Source of the DNA: Chitinophagaceae bacterium
Lineage (GTDB): Bacteria; Bacteroidota; Bacteroidia; Chitinophagales; Chitinophagaceae
Direction of reading: 5' to 3'
Assembly (NCBI GenBank): GCA_947378615.1
Contig: CANCKV010000277.1
Span: forward strand, 1-5,388
DNA: 5,388 nt
Shown piece by piece: positions 1-5,388 of the stretch; within the stretch, counting starts at the first letter, position 1, and every line of letters begins with the position of its first letter. The position numbers and the translations under genes were made by a program. The notes below the pieces were generated by a model, which ran no database searches, was not told the DNA's origin, and was given only the letters and a program-made list of their open reading frames with translations.

Positions 1-49
1 ATCTGCATTTCTTATTAATGCTAATGTTTTATTTTATTAAATAATTTTT
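1..49 (+). other. Leader upstream of the SPFH gene; origin of transcription unresolved
   Basis: This 49-base stretch is extremely A/T-rich and contains no Shine-Dalgarno-like sequence before the ATG at 50. I see no convincing promoter. A TAATTTTT stretch just before the start codon loosely resembles the Bacteroidota -7 element (TAnnTTTG), but it lies too close to the ATG to be trusted and no paired -33 TTTG is present. Two frames are open from the left edge to stops at 38-40 and 42-44, so the tail of an upstream co-directional gene could end here, but 12-13 codons are too few to support a call. Confidence 0.3.
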
Positions 50-1309
50 ATGGCCATAATTGATTTAGTTAGATGGGCTCCACAAGGAAATGATACAATC
101 TATGCTTATAGATTTCCAGAAACCAATCTTAGCACCTACACACAGTTAATTGTTCAAGAATCACAAGAAGCAATTTTGTTTTCAAAGGGACAAATAGTTG
201 GAAAGTTTGGGCCAGGCAAACATACTTTAAATACTGAAAATTTACCAATTTTAAGAAATCTATTTGGATTCCCATTTGGAGGCAAAAATCCGTTTACTGC
301 AGAAGTATGGTTTGTAAATAAATTGCAACCGTATAATATTGATTGGGCGATTGACAAAATGGATATTCATGATGCAGACTATAATACAGGTATCCCATTG
401 GTTGCTAATGGGCGATATGGTCTTCGTGTAACCGATGCTGAACGTTTTTTAATTAAGATTGTTGGAACAAAAAACTCATTTACTCAGGATGACTTAACTG
501 ATCAATTCTTTGGAGAGTTCTCAACTAAAACAAAATCAACGTTAATGCAATTCATGATTCAGAATAGAATCGGGATAAAGCAAATTTCAGCACATTTAGA
601 TAGCATTTCAGAACATCTGAAGTCAATAATGCTTCCCTTTTGGGAGAATCTTGGCTTTGAACTAACAAAGTTTTATATCACAAGTATTGAAGTCGATAGT
701 TCAACCGAATCAGGATCAAGAATTGTTGATGCTCTATCAAGACAAAGTGCTCAAGCAATTGGAGGATACACTTGGCAACAATCTCAAGCTTTTGAAGTTG
801 CAAAGGATGCTGTAGATGGCATTTCAACTGGAGGCAGTGGGTTACTTGGTGCCCTTGTTGCTTCAAATATGATGGGAGGATTGGGTGGTAGTGGGGGTGG
901 TGGAATGATGCAGCCACAATATAATCAGCCCACATTTGGTTCAAATAATCCAGTTCCTTTAGGAGCTCAAATGCAATCTCCTATTTATTCCACTAGAGAA
1001 GTTTATTGTTCCAATTGTTCTAAAAAGTTTCCGAATAATGTGAAATTTTGTCCTCATTGTGGTGATGAGTACAATCCTTGTCCTAAGTGTGGCAGTGATA
1101 ATGATAAAAATGCAAAACGATGCGTAAGCTGTGGAACACAATTACAACAAGGTCAAAACTTATGCAGTAACTGTAATGCCCCACTAGTATCTGGAAGTGC
1201 ATTTTGTGGGTCTTGTGGTAAACCTCAAGGTGAAAATAAATGTATTCGTTGTGGAACAGAATTATCTGTAGGTTTAAAGTTTTGTCCCAAATGTGGTCTA
1301 AAAAAATAA
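50..1309 (+). CDS. SPFH-domain protein (YdjI / virion core protein-like) with four C-terminal zinc ribbons
   Basis: Probable membrane-associated scaffold of the SPFH (stomatin/prohibitin/flotillin/HflK-C) superfamily. The N-terminus MAIIDLVRW and the segments FGPGKHTL (residues 53-60) and NPFTAEVWFVNK (80-91) are characteristic of the bacterial SPFH/zinc-ribbon subfamily that includes B. subtilis YdjI. The SPFH core spans about residues 30-216, followed by a helical stretch and a glycine/methionine-rich hydrophobic linker (about 257-290). The C-terminus has eight CxxC pairs starting at residues 320, 334, 344, 358, 372, 386, 398 and 412. They form four CxxC-x10-CxxC ribbons, so four zinc ions could be bound. 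No N-terminal membrane helix or signal peptide is visible, so it is probably a cytosolic protein attached to the inner face of the membrane, perhaps through the next gene's product. The start is supported by the family's usual N-terminus. At 419 residues it is, from memory, longer than YdjI, and the extra length lies in the ribbons. Domain identity is confident; the cellular role is inferred. Confidence 0.93.
   Translation: MAIIDLVRWAPQGNDTIYAYRFPETNLSTYTQLIVQESQEAILFSKGQIVGKFGPGKHTLNTENLPILRNLFGFPFGGKNPFTAEVWFVNKLQPYNIDWAIDKMDIHDADYNTGIPLVANGRYGLRVTDAERFLIKIVGTKNSFTQDDLTDQFFGEFSTKTKSTLMQFMIQNRIGIKQISAHLDSISEHLKSIMLPFWENLGFELTKFYITSIEVDSSTESGSRIVDALSRQSAQAIGGYTWQQSQAFEVAKDAVDGISTGGSGLLGALVASNMMGGLGGSGGGGMMQPQYNQPTFGSNNPVPLGAQMQSPIYSTREVYCSNCSKKFPNNVKFCPHCGDEYNPCPKCGSDNDKNAKRCVSCGTQLQQGQNLCSNCNAPLVSGSAFCGSCGKPQGENKCIRCGTELSVGLKFCPKCGLKK
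874..903 (+). other. G-rich tract within the SPFH gene (glycine linker codons)
   Basis: This is a run of G tracts (GGG, GG, GGG, GG, GGGGG, GG, GG) in an otherwise A/T-rich gene. It encodes the glycine-rich linker between the SPFH core and the zinc ribbons, which is sufficient to explain it. A two-tetrad quadruplex is conceivable, but there are not four clean GGG tracts. Confidence 0.4.
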
Positions 1310-1319
1310 AATTAATTGT

Positions 1320-2030
1320 ATGAATTCAAAGAAGGCATTATCGGTATTACTACTCATATTTGGAGAATCATTAATCATTGCTGGATTTATTGTTTTGGGC
1401 AAGGGCTTAGACGGTAAAATATTGTTATTAGATATAATTGTATCATCAATAATATTTAACTTATTTTTTGGTAGTATGATATTTCCCTGGATTGACCTGA
1501 AAGACAAAAGTCAAAAAGCTGTAGGGAATATTGGAATAAAAATGGTCTTCACTCTTATATATACCTTCTTTGCAATAGCAATAATGGTTTATTTTATAGT
1601 GGATAAACCTAGTCATGTTCATGCCCAATTTTTGGCACAAGGCATTCTGCTCTTTTTTCTTATACTTGGTTTGTATTTTGGAATATCAGCTTCTGATAAA
1701 GTTGAGGAAGTCTATTATGATGAAAAGAGAAATAGGGGCAATTTAGATGATTTAAAAAGTGCTACTAAGGAAGTTCAATTAAAATTGGAATCAATGAAAA
1801 CTATCCCAGTTGGAATTTTGAATAAGGTGAATAGTTTACAGGAAAATCTTCGATTCATTTCACCATCTAATAATGACATCTCTTTAGAACTTGAAAAAAA
1901 ATATTTGGTTGAGATACGTAAAATGAGTGACTACTTATATGACCTATCACCAAATTTTGAGGCGATTGAAGAATCTATCAATAATTGCGAAAGGATATAC
2001 AAAGAAAGAAAACAAGTTTATTCTAATTAA
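1320..2030 (+). CDS. Four-helix integral membrane protein with helical cytosolic tail, function unknown
   Basis: I do not recognise a named family. Hydrophobicity predicts four membrane helices at about residues 6-27, 34-56, 72-94 and 103-123. The lysines at residues 4-5 and the charged loop DLKDKSQK (59-66) favour the cytosol by the positive-inside rule. That places both termini inside and the short HVHA-containing loop (about 95-102) outside. Residues 126-236 are hydrophilic and mostly helical, with many Lys and Glu, and could form a coiled-coil docking arm. There is no cleavable signal peptide and no catalytic motif that I can see. The gene starts 10 bases after the SPFH stop codon and ends 23 bases before the next gene, so co-transcription is very likely. 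The context suggests a membrane anchor or sensor for the SPFH and coiled-coil proteins, which is inference only. The preceding AAAATTAATTGT leader lacks a Shine-Dalgarno sequence. Confidence 0.85.
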   Translation: MNSKKALSVLLLIFGESLIIAGFIVLGKGLDGKILLLDIIVSSIIFNLFFGSMIFPWIDLKDKSQKAVGNIGIKMVFTLIYTFFAIAIMVYFIVDKPSHVHAQFLAQGILLFFLILGLYFGISASDKVEEVYYDEKRNRGNLDDLKSATKEVQLKLESMKTIPVGILNKVNSLQENLRFISPSNNDISLELEKKYLVEIRKMSDYLYDLSPNFEAIEESINNCERIYKERKQVYSN

Positions 2031-2053
2031 TATAAATCTATAAAATTTACATC

Positions 2054-4189
2054 ATGGCAGGTAAAATTTTCACTGAGTCTATTAATATCTTTCAGGATCA
2101 AGCTAAGATATTATTCAATTACTATCAGCAAGTAGCTGAAAAAATTGTACAAGAAGAAGAACGTATAGAAAAAGATATTGCGAAACTTGAGGAAGAAAAA
2201 AAAATGATTGAAAACTTATTGGGTAACTTTTGGCAAAGAATATTGCTGTGGGTATCCTTTAAACTGAAAAAAACAAAACAGGATTTGCAATCCCTAATTG
2301 ATAGGATAGGTGAATTCCAAAAATTACATCGTGATATTTTTAGAGATTATAAAGTAACGAAGCTAGGGGTTGGTTATGTGCCGATCGCAGAACAAATAAA
2401 ATATGAAGGCAAAAGCTTTATTGTTGATTATACAGGAACTGTGGATGAATCTGAAGTAAAACTTCAAATTTCGAAGCAAAATTCTTTATTAATTGATACA
2501 ATTTCAGATTTGGAAAAACTAACGGCTACAGCTCCTTTTGTAGAAACGTCAAAAGAAATTGAAGAAATTGATACAGGAGATTATTCTAGATCAATGCAAC
2601 AAATTAATCAACACGATTATTTTGGTAAATTAGAAAGGTCTCTTCGCACAATTTCATATTGTATGGATGATTTGGATATCACATCCGTTTCCTTGCCGTT
2701 AGTTGCAAATAATAGCAATTATCATGATTTTGTAAAAGAGTTTGCAACTTCTGAAATTCCAGAGAATGCATCAGTTATTAACGTGTTTAATAAAGAAGAA
2801 TATAATGACGAAATAAACAAATTTCAAGAATTAAATAAGTTGAAAGATTCCTTATCTAGGGATACTGCCCAATTTGAGGATGTTCTAAAAGGTCTTATGA
2901 TGACAATGGCAAACTCTGTTCAAGCGATTTCTGCCTTAAAAGTTGCTTCAACTAATAAGATAGTTTTTGAATCAAATAAACTTTTATATAAAATATTAAG
3001 GTCGCCCTACAACCATTATTCCCCTGTTTTAGAAGCATCTGAAATAGAGCGAATTAAAAACGAAAATTTTAATTATGGTGACAATGTACAGGATTATGTA
3101 CCTTTTCAGTTAAAGGATAGTTCTTTACTCCGTTATAATCTATTATCAGATAACTGGGTAGCGGAAGATGGAAGTATCACTAATTTTCCATTTGGTATTC
3201 ATCAGATTCATGAAGAAATTGTAGCTCCTGTCGTTCAAAATTTGATGAATGAAACACGAATCGAACGGTTGAAAATATACAATCATATCAAGGATCAAAA
3301 AATCAGCTATTTAAACAAATGGCATCAGGATACCGAAGATTTTTATGGCAGAAATAGGGCAGAGAGTGCAGATTTGATCAACTTAATGAGGTCAAGTTTG
3401 AGAGATTACATCGCTGCATCAAATACATTAGCGTCCTTGAAAAAGACAGAGGATAGCATGAAAAGCTCAGATGCCAATTTAGATTCAACTGTGGTTTCGG
3501 CTAATGATAATTCTGCAGATGTATTTGCTGCTTTTGAACTTCAATCAAAGGATTTTCAGAATGTACAGATCGATTTTGAAAATTATATGGATAGGTTAAA
3601 AGAGGATATAGACAACAAAGCCGAAAAATTTGAACATATTGATTACTATGATGCACTTCTTCGTGATGGCAACTCAAAAGATACAGCTGTAGCTTCTAGT
3701 GAAATTCATTCATTAGATGAAAGAAGGAAACCGTTAAGTGCCATCAATCCATTGTTTGCTAAAATTTCAGAAATTCCACCTGCACCAAGTATTGAAAATA
3801 TTGCTTATGAGCATATTTCTTTAAATCTTCCTTCAATAGCAAGGAATGCTCTTAAAGATTTAGAAGTTTATCATAGTACTGGAACTACAGGCGTCGATGT
3901 AAGAATTGAAAATGCAGAAGTTGAAAAATCTAATAATTTGACTAATGACGACAATGCTAATAAATTTAATGAAATTCAAGAGCTTTATAATAATGGAACA
4001 ATTACTGAAAGTGAGTATAAAAAATTAAAAGATGAAATTATTTCAGGTTCAGAAACTAGTATAGAAACTTTAAGTGAAAATGAAAAAGATATTTCTAATA
4101 GTGCAAGTAATGAATTAAATGATAAACTAACTAGTGACGTTGAAGAAGATGATGAAATTAATGATGGCGAATTTGACGAGATTAAATGA
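2054..4189 (+). CDS. Large coiled-coil protein with C-terminal SHOCT-like motif, function unknown
   Basis: A soluble protein of 711 residues without a signal peptide; I cannot assign the whole chain to a named family. Residues about 14-56 form a strongly charged coiled coil (rich in E/K/I/L). Next comes a short Trp-rich amphipathic stretch (WQRILLWVSFKLKK, 60-73) that could touch a membrane, then more helix. Residues about 105-128 (VGYVPIAEQI, FIVDYTG) look like a small globular beta-containing unit. The middle, to about residue 480, is mainly helical with a compact Trp/Pro/Gly-containing patch around 366-392 (NWVAEDGS, NFPFGIHQIHEE). Residues 637-664 match the SHOCT pattern: hydrophobic helix, LYNNGTITESEY, then LKDEII. 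SHOCT modules are short C-terminal helical hairpins thought to mediate oligomerisation or membrane targeting. Here the motif is followed by a 47-residue, very acidic, low-complexity tail. The gene lies 23 bases after the membrane protein gene. A structural or scaffolding role in a complex is inferred. The ATG at 2054 is the first in frame after the previous stop. Confidence 0.85.
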   Translation: MAGKIFTESINIFQDQAKILFNYYQQVAEKIVQEEERIEKDIAKLEEEKKMIENLLGNFWQRILLWVSFKLKKTKQDLQSLIDRIGEFQKLHRDIFRDYKVTKLGVGYVPIAEQIKYEGKSFIVDYTGTVDESEVKLQISKQNSLLIDTISDLEKLTATAPFVETSKEIEEIDTGDYSRSMQQINQHDYFGKLERSLRTISYCMDDLDITSVSLPLVANNSNYHDFVKEFATSEIPENASVINVFNKEEYNDEINKFQELNKLKDSLSRDTAQFEDVLKGLMMTMANSVQAISALKVASTNKIVFESNKLLYKILRSPYNHYSPVLEASEIERIKNENFNYGDNVQDYVPFQLKDSSLLRYNLLSDNWVAEDGSITNFPFGIHQIHEEIVAPVVQNLMNETRIERLKIYNHIKDQKISYLNKWHQDTEDFYGRNRAESADLINLMRSSLRDYIAASNTLASLKKTEDSMKSSDANLDSTVVSANDNSADVFAAFELQSKDFQNVQIDFENYMDRLKEDIDNKAEKFEHIDYYDALLRDGNSKDTAVASSEIHSLDERRKPLSAINPLFAKISEIPPAPSIENIAYEHISLNLPSIARNALKDLEVYHSTGTTGVDVRIENAEVEKSNNLTNDDNANKFNEIQELYNNGTITESEYKKLKDEIISGSETSIETLSENEKDISNSASNELNDKLTSDVEEDDEINDGEFDEIK

Positions 4190-4234
4190 TGCTGAAATAG
4201 AGAAAAATAAGTAATTACAAAAAAATATTAGGTT
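4190..4234 (+). other. Longest intergenic gap, no recognisable signal
   Basis: This 45-base A-rich spacer lies between the SHOCT-protein gene and the next gene. There is no inverted repeat with a T-run that would suggest a terminator, and no clear promoter. A lone AGG about seven bases before the ATG at 4235 is at most a weak ribosome-binding site. Read in the +1 frame, the stretch just after the stop codon would add DAEIEKNK before TAA, resembling the acidic tail upstream. That may be a relic of a longer C-terminus or may be chance. Confidence 0.3.
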
Positions 4235-5149
4235 ATGGCAACATTTAATTTTACTGTAGATACACAGCCAATGGCTGAAGAAATAAAAAGTGTTTGTTAT
4301 CATGTTGATGCTACGACTGGAGCTGTTGTAGCGATGCAGACAGCAGTAATCTCTGCTGAAGAACGAGCTGCTAATCACGTTTGTGATAATGTGAATATGG
4401 GATTTTACACGTTAATACGTTCTCAGATTTCTCAGAAGTTAGCCAAATTGCAAAGTGACGTAGATTCTCAATTGATGCAGATGCGGCAGCAAAAAAATGC
4501 GTTATTGAACATCAAGAATAGGATGCAGAAGGATTACAATATGATTGCAAGCAGATACATTAAATTGTTTAATGGTCTAAATGGCAATCTGAAAAATAGG
4601 GTTTTTGAATTAGATAAGCCGACAATAAGTTTTGCAAATAAGGAAATTGATAAAATCTCAAACAGAACAAAAAATCTTATTGCAACAGTACCAATAACAC
4701 AATTGGAATCAATCTCTGAAAGCCAAAAAATTGTAGCTTCAAATATTAAATATAGAGGTGTAAATGTAATTAATTCTATGAAGTGGTTTATTCAAGAAAT
4801 GAACGAACAAAAAAAACTTACAGACCTTATATTGATAAAAAATTCAAGTACTCTAGAGACTCAAATGTTTTATACTCCAATCTTAATTATTGAGTCTAAT
4901 AGGGATAATTCTGGTCAGAGAAATGTGGATGTTATTGTTTCTGATGAAATATTAAATAATATTTCCAAATCTGCTATAAAAAACAATGCGTATTCTGAAT
5001 TTACACAGTTAGATTGGAAGCAAAATCAAACAATTAATGAAGAGATAAAGAGCGAGTTTAGCAAAAAACTTTCTTCTTCCACAAAATCAGCAAGAATAAA
5101 GGATTTGGCAATGCAATTGTTTATTACAAATAAGTATCAAACATCTTAA
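4235..5149 (+). CDS. Helical protein of unknown function with N-terminal VDTxP/TGAVVA module
   Basis: I do not recognise a characterised family. The protein has 304 residues, with no signal peptide and no membrane helix, so it is probably cytosolic. Residues 5-33 (from NFTVDTQP to TGAVVA) are homologous to residues 47-75 of the following gene. Residues about 34-125 are helical, with a long Q/K/M-rich amphipathic stretch (about 60-125) suited to a coiled coil. A second helical section follows (about 130-205), then a possible beta hairpin around 211-236 (FYTPILIIES, NVDVIVSDE) and a basic, serine-rich helical C-terminus. There is no catalytic motif or nucleotide-binding loop. Only two cysteines (C21, C50) are seen in the N-terminal half, which gives no evidence for metal binding. 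The ATG at 4235 fits because the conserved module begins almost at once after it. The gene follows the SHOCT-protein gene by 45 bases and precedes its partial homologue by 12, suggesting that the two products work together or form a heteromer (inference). Confidence 0.85.
   Translation: MATFNFTVDTQPMAEEIKSVCYHVDATTGAVVAMQTAVISAEERAANHVCDNVNMGFYTLIRSQISQKLAKLQSDVDSQLMQMRQQKNALLNIKNRMQKDYNMIASRYIKLFNGLNGNLKNRVFELDKPTISFANKEIDKISNRTKNLIATVPITQLESISESQKIVASNIKYRGVNVINSMKWFIQEMNEQKKLTDLILIKNSSTLETQMFYTPILIIESNRDNSGQRNVDVIVSDEILNNISKSAIKNNAYSEFTQLDWKQNQTINEEIKSEFSKKLSSSTKSARIKDLAMQLFITNKYQTS
4247..4333 (+). other. VDTxP...TGAVVA module, copy 1 (residues 5-33 of the 304-residue protein)
   Basis: This protein-level module aligns without gaps to the copy at 5300-5386, with 15 of 29 residues identical. 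The shared residues are N, VDT, P, I, V, VD, T and GAVVA. Here it sits almost at the N-terminus. The DNA of the two copies differs at many third codon positions, so the duplication is old. Confidence 0.75.
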
Positions 5150-5161
5150 TTCTTTAATGAT

Positions 5162-5388
5162 ATGAGTTACACTAGAAGTTATAGAGAAAGCATTACAGTA
5201 AGTGGGTCAAAATCAGATACATTTTCTTACCCAGCATCAGAAAATGGGGGAAGTAAAACTGTTACAATTCATTATACAAAAGATGTTCCTGTAGAAGTAA
5301 ATATTTTTGTAGATACCAATCCATTTGAAAGAAGTATATCCAAAGTTAAAGGCAATGTGGATTTACTAACAGGAGCTGTAGTTGCTAC
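5162..5388 (+). CDS. Partial gene: beta-rich N-terminus followed by VDTxP/TGAVVA module, function unknown
   Basis: Incomplete on the right: 75 full codons plus two bases (AC, hence Thr) are present and no stop is reached. The ATG at 5162 lies 12 bases after the previous stop codon and opens a frame with a plausible protein. Residues 1-45 have alternating polar and hydrophobic residues (ITVSGS, DTFSYPASENGG, KTVTIHYT), suggesting a beta hairpin or small beta sandwich. Residues 47-75 match residues 5-33 of the preceding gene's product, including VDTNP and TGAVVA, so this protein is a diverged relative with an added N-terminal domain. There is no signal peptide. The rest of the protein is outside the window; by analogy with its neighbour, a helical region should follow. 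Function is unknown, and the link to the preceding gene is the main clue. Confidence 0.8.
   Translation, partial: MSYTRSYRESITVSGSKSDTFSYPASENGGSKTVTIHYTKDVPVEVNIFVDTNPFERSISKVKGNVDLLTGAVVA
5300..5386 (+). other. VDTxP...TGAVVA module, copy 2 (residues 47-75 of the partial protein)
   Basis: This is the second copy of the module described at 4247-4333, here preceded by about 45 residues of beta-rich sequence. The match runs to the last complete codon, so its true right boundary cannot be seen. Confidence 0.72.

Noticed and set aside
2..44. C-terminus of an upstream gene at the left edge
   Set aside because: Two different frames are open to stops at 38-40 and 42-44, and neither short peptide is recognisable.
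154..357. Antisense open frame of 67 codons inside the SPFH gene
   Set aside because: It lies entirely within a confidently identified gene, and its translation shows no domain-like features.
678..944. Antisense open frame of 88 codons, rich in His, Gln and Leu
   Set aside because: The composition is what the reverse complement of the Ser/Gln/Gly-rich linker of the SPFH protein would give; there is no independent start context.
959..1141. Antisense open frame of 60 codons opposite the zinc ribbons
   Set aside because: The strand is explained by the conserved CxxC array on the + strand.
1298..1507. Antisense open frame of 69 codons overlapping the start of the membrane protein gene
   Set aside because: It would cover the junction of two well-supported genes and looks like an A/T-rich shadow frame.
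4187..4214. Possible frameshift extending the 711-residue protein by DAEIEKNK
   Set aside because: The continuation is short, there is no slippery heptamer with a downstream structure, and the existing tail is already low-complexity.
4127..4378. Antisense open frame of 83 codons across the gap before the fourth gene
   Set aside because: Its Phe/Ser/Ile-rich translation is typical of the complement of A-rich DNA, and it overlaps the conserved VDTxP module on the + strand.
1310..5161. Terminators, CRISPR repeats, tRNA/rRNA or insertion-sequence ends between genes
   Set aside because: The gaps are only 10-45 bases and contain no stable hairpin, direct-repeat array or terminal inverted repeats on inspection.

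Overview
The window is AT-rich and packed with genes on the + strand. Five consecutive coding regions are present, and the last runs off the right edge. Most likely this is Bacteroidota chromosomal or accessory DNA. Evidence for that is the low G+C, the overwhelmingly A/T-ending codons, and start codons preceded by A/T-rich leaders without a proper Shine-Dalgarno sequence. This assignment is an inference from composition, not from a marker gene.

Layout, left to right: (1) 50-1309, an SPFH-domain protein of the YdjI / 'virion core protein-like' type carrying four C-terminal zinc ribbons; (2) 1320-2030, a protein with four predicted membrane helices and a helical cytosolic tail; (3) 2054-4189, a large soluble, mostly helical protein with an N-terminal coiled coil and a SHOCT-like motif near its C-terminus; (4) 4235-5149, a helical protein of unknown function; (5) 5162 to the window end, the N-terminal part of a protein whose residues 47-75 match residues 5-33 of gene 4. 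The gaps are 10, 23, 45 and 12 bases, with no terminator-like hairpin between genes, so one transcription unit is likely.

Only gene 1 and the SHOCT motif of gene 3 are firmly recognisable. Genes 2-5 have no function I can name. The combination is an SPFH scaffold with zinc ribbons, a multi-pass membrane protein, a long coiled-coil/SHOCT protein and a pair of partly homologous proteins. It looks like a membrane-associated multiprotein assembly. The nearest described parallel I can name is the Bacillus subtilis ydjFGHI (pspA-ydjGHI) membrane-stress locus, where an SPFH protein and membrane partners recruit PspA. No PspA homologue is visible here, so the similarity is in logic only. A defence or envelope-stress role is a hypothesis.

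The strongest unexplained signal is the shared VDTxP...VDxxTGAVVA module in genes 4 and 5. It shows that they are diverged relatives within the same operon.
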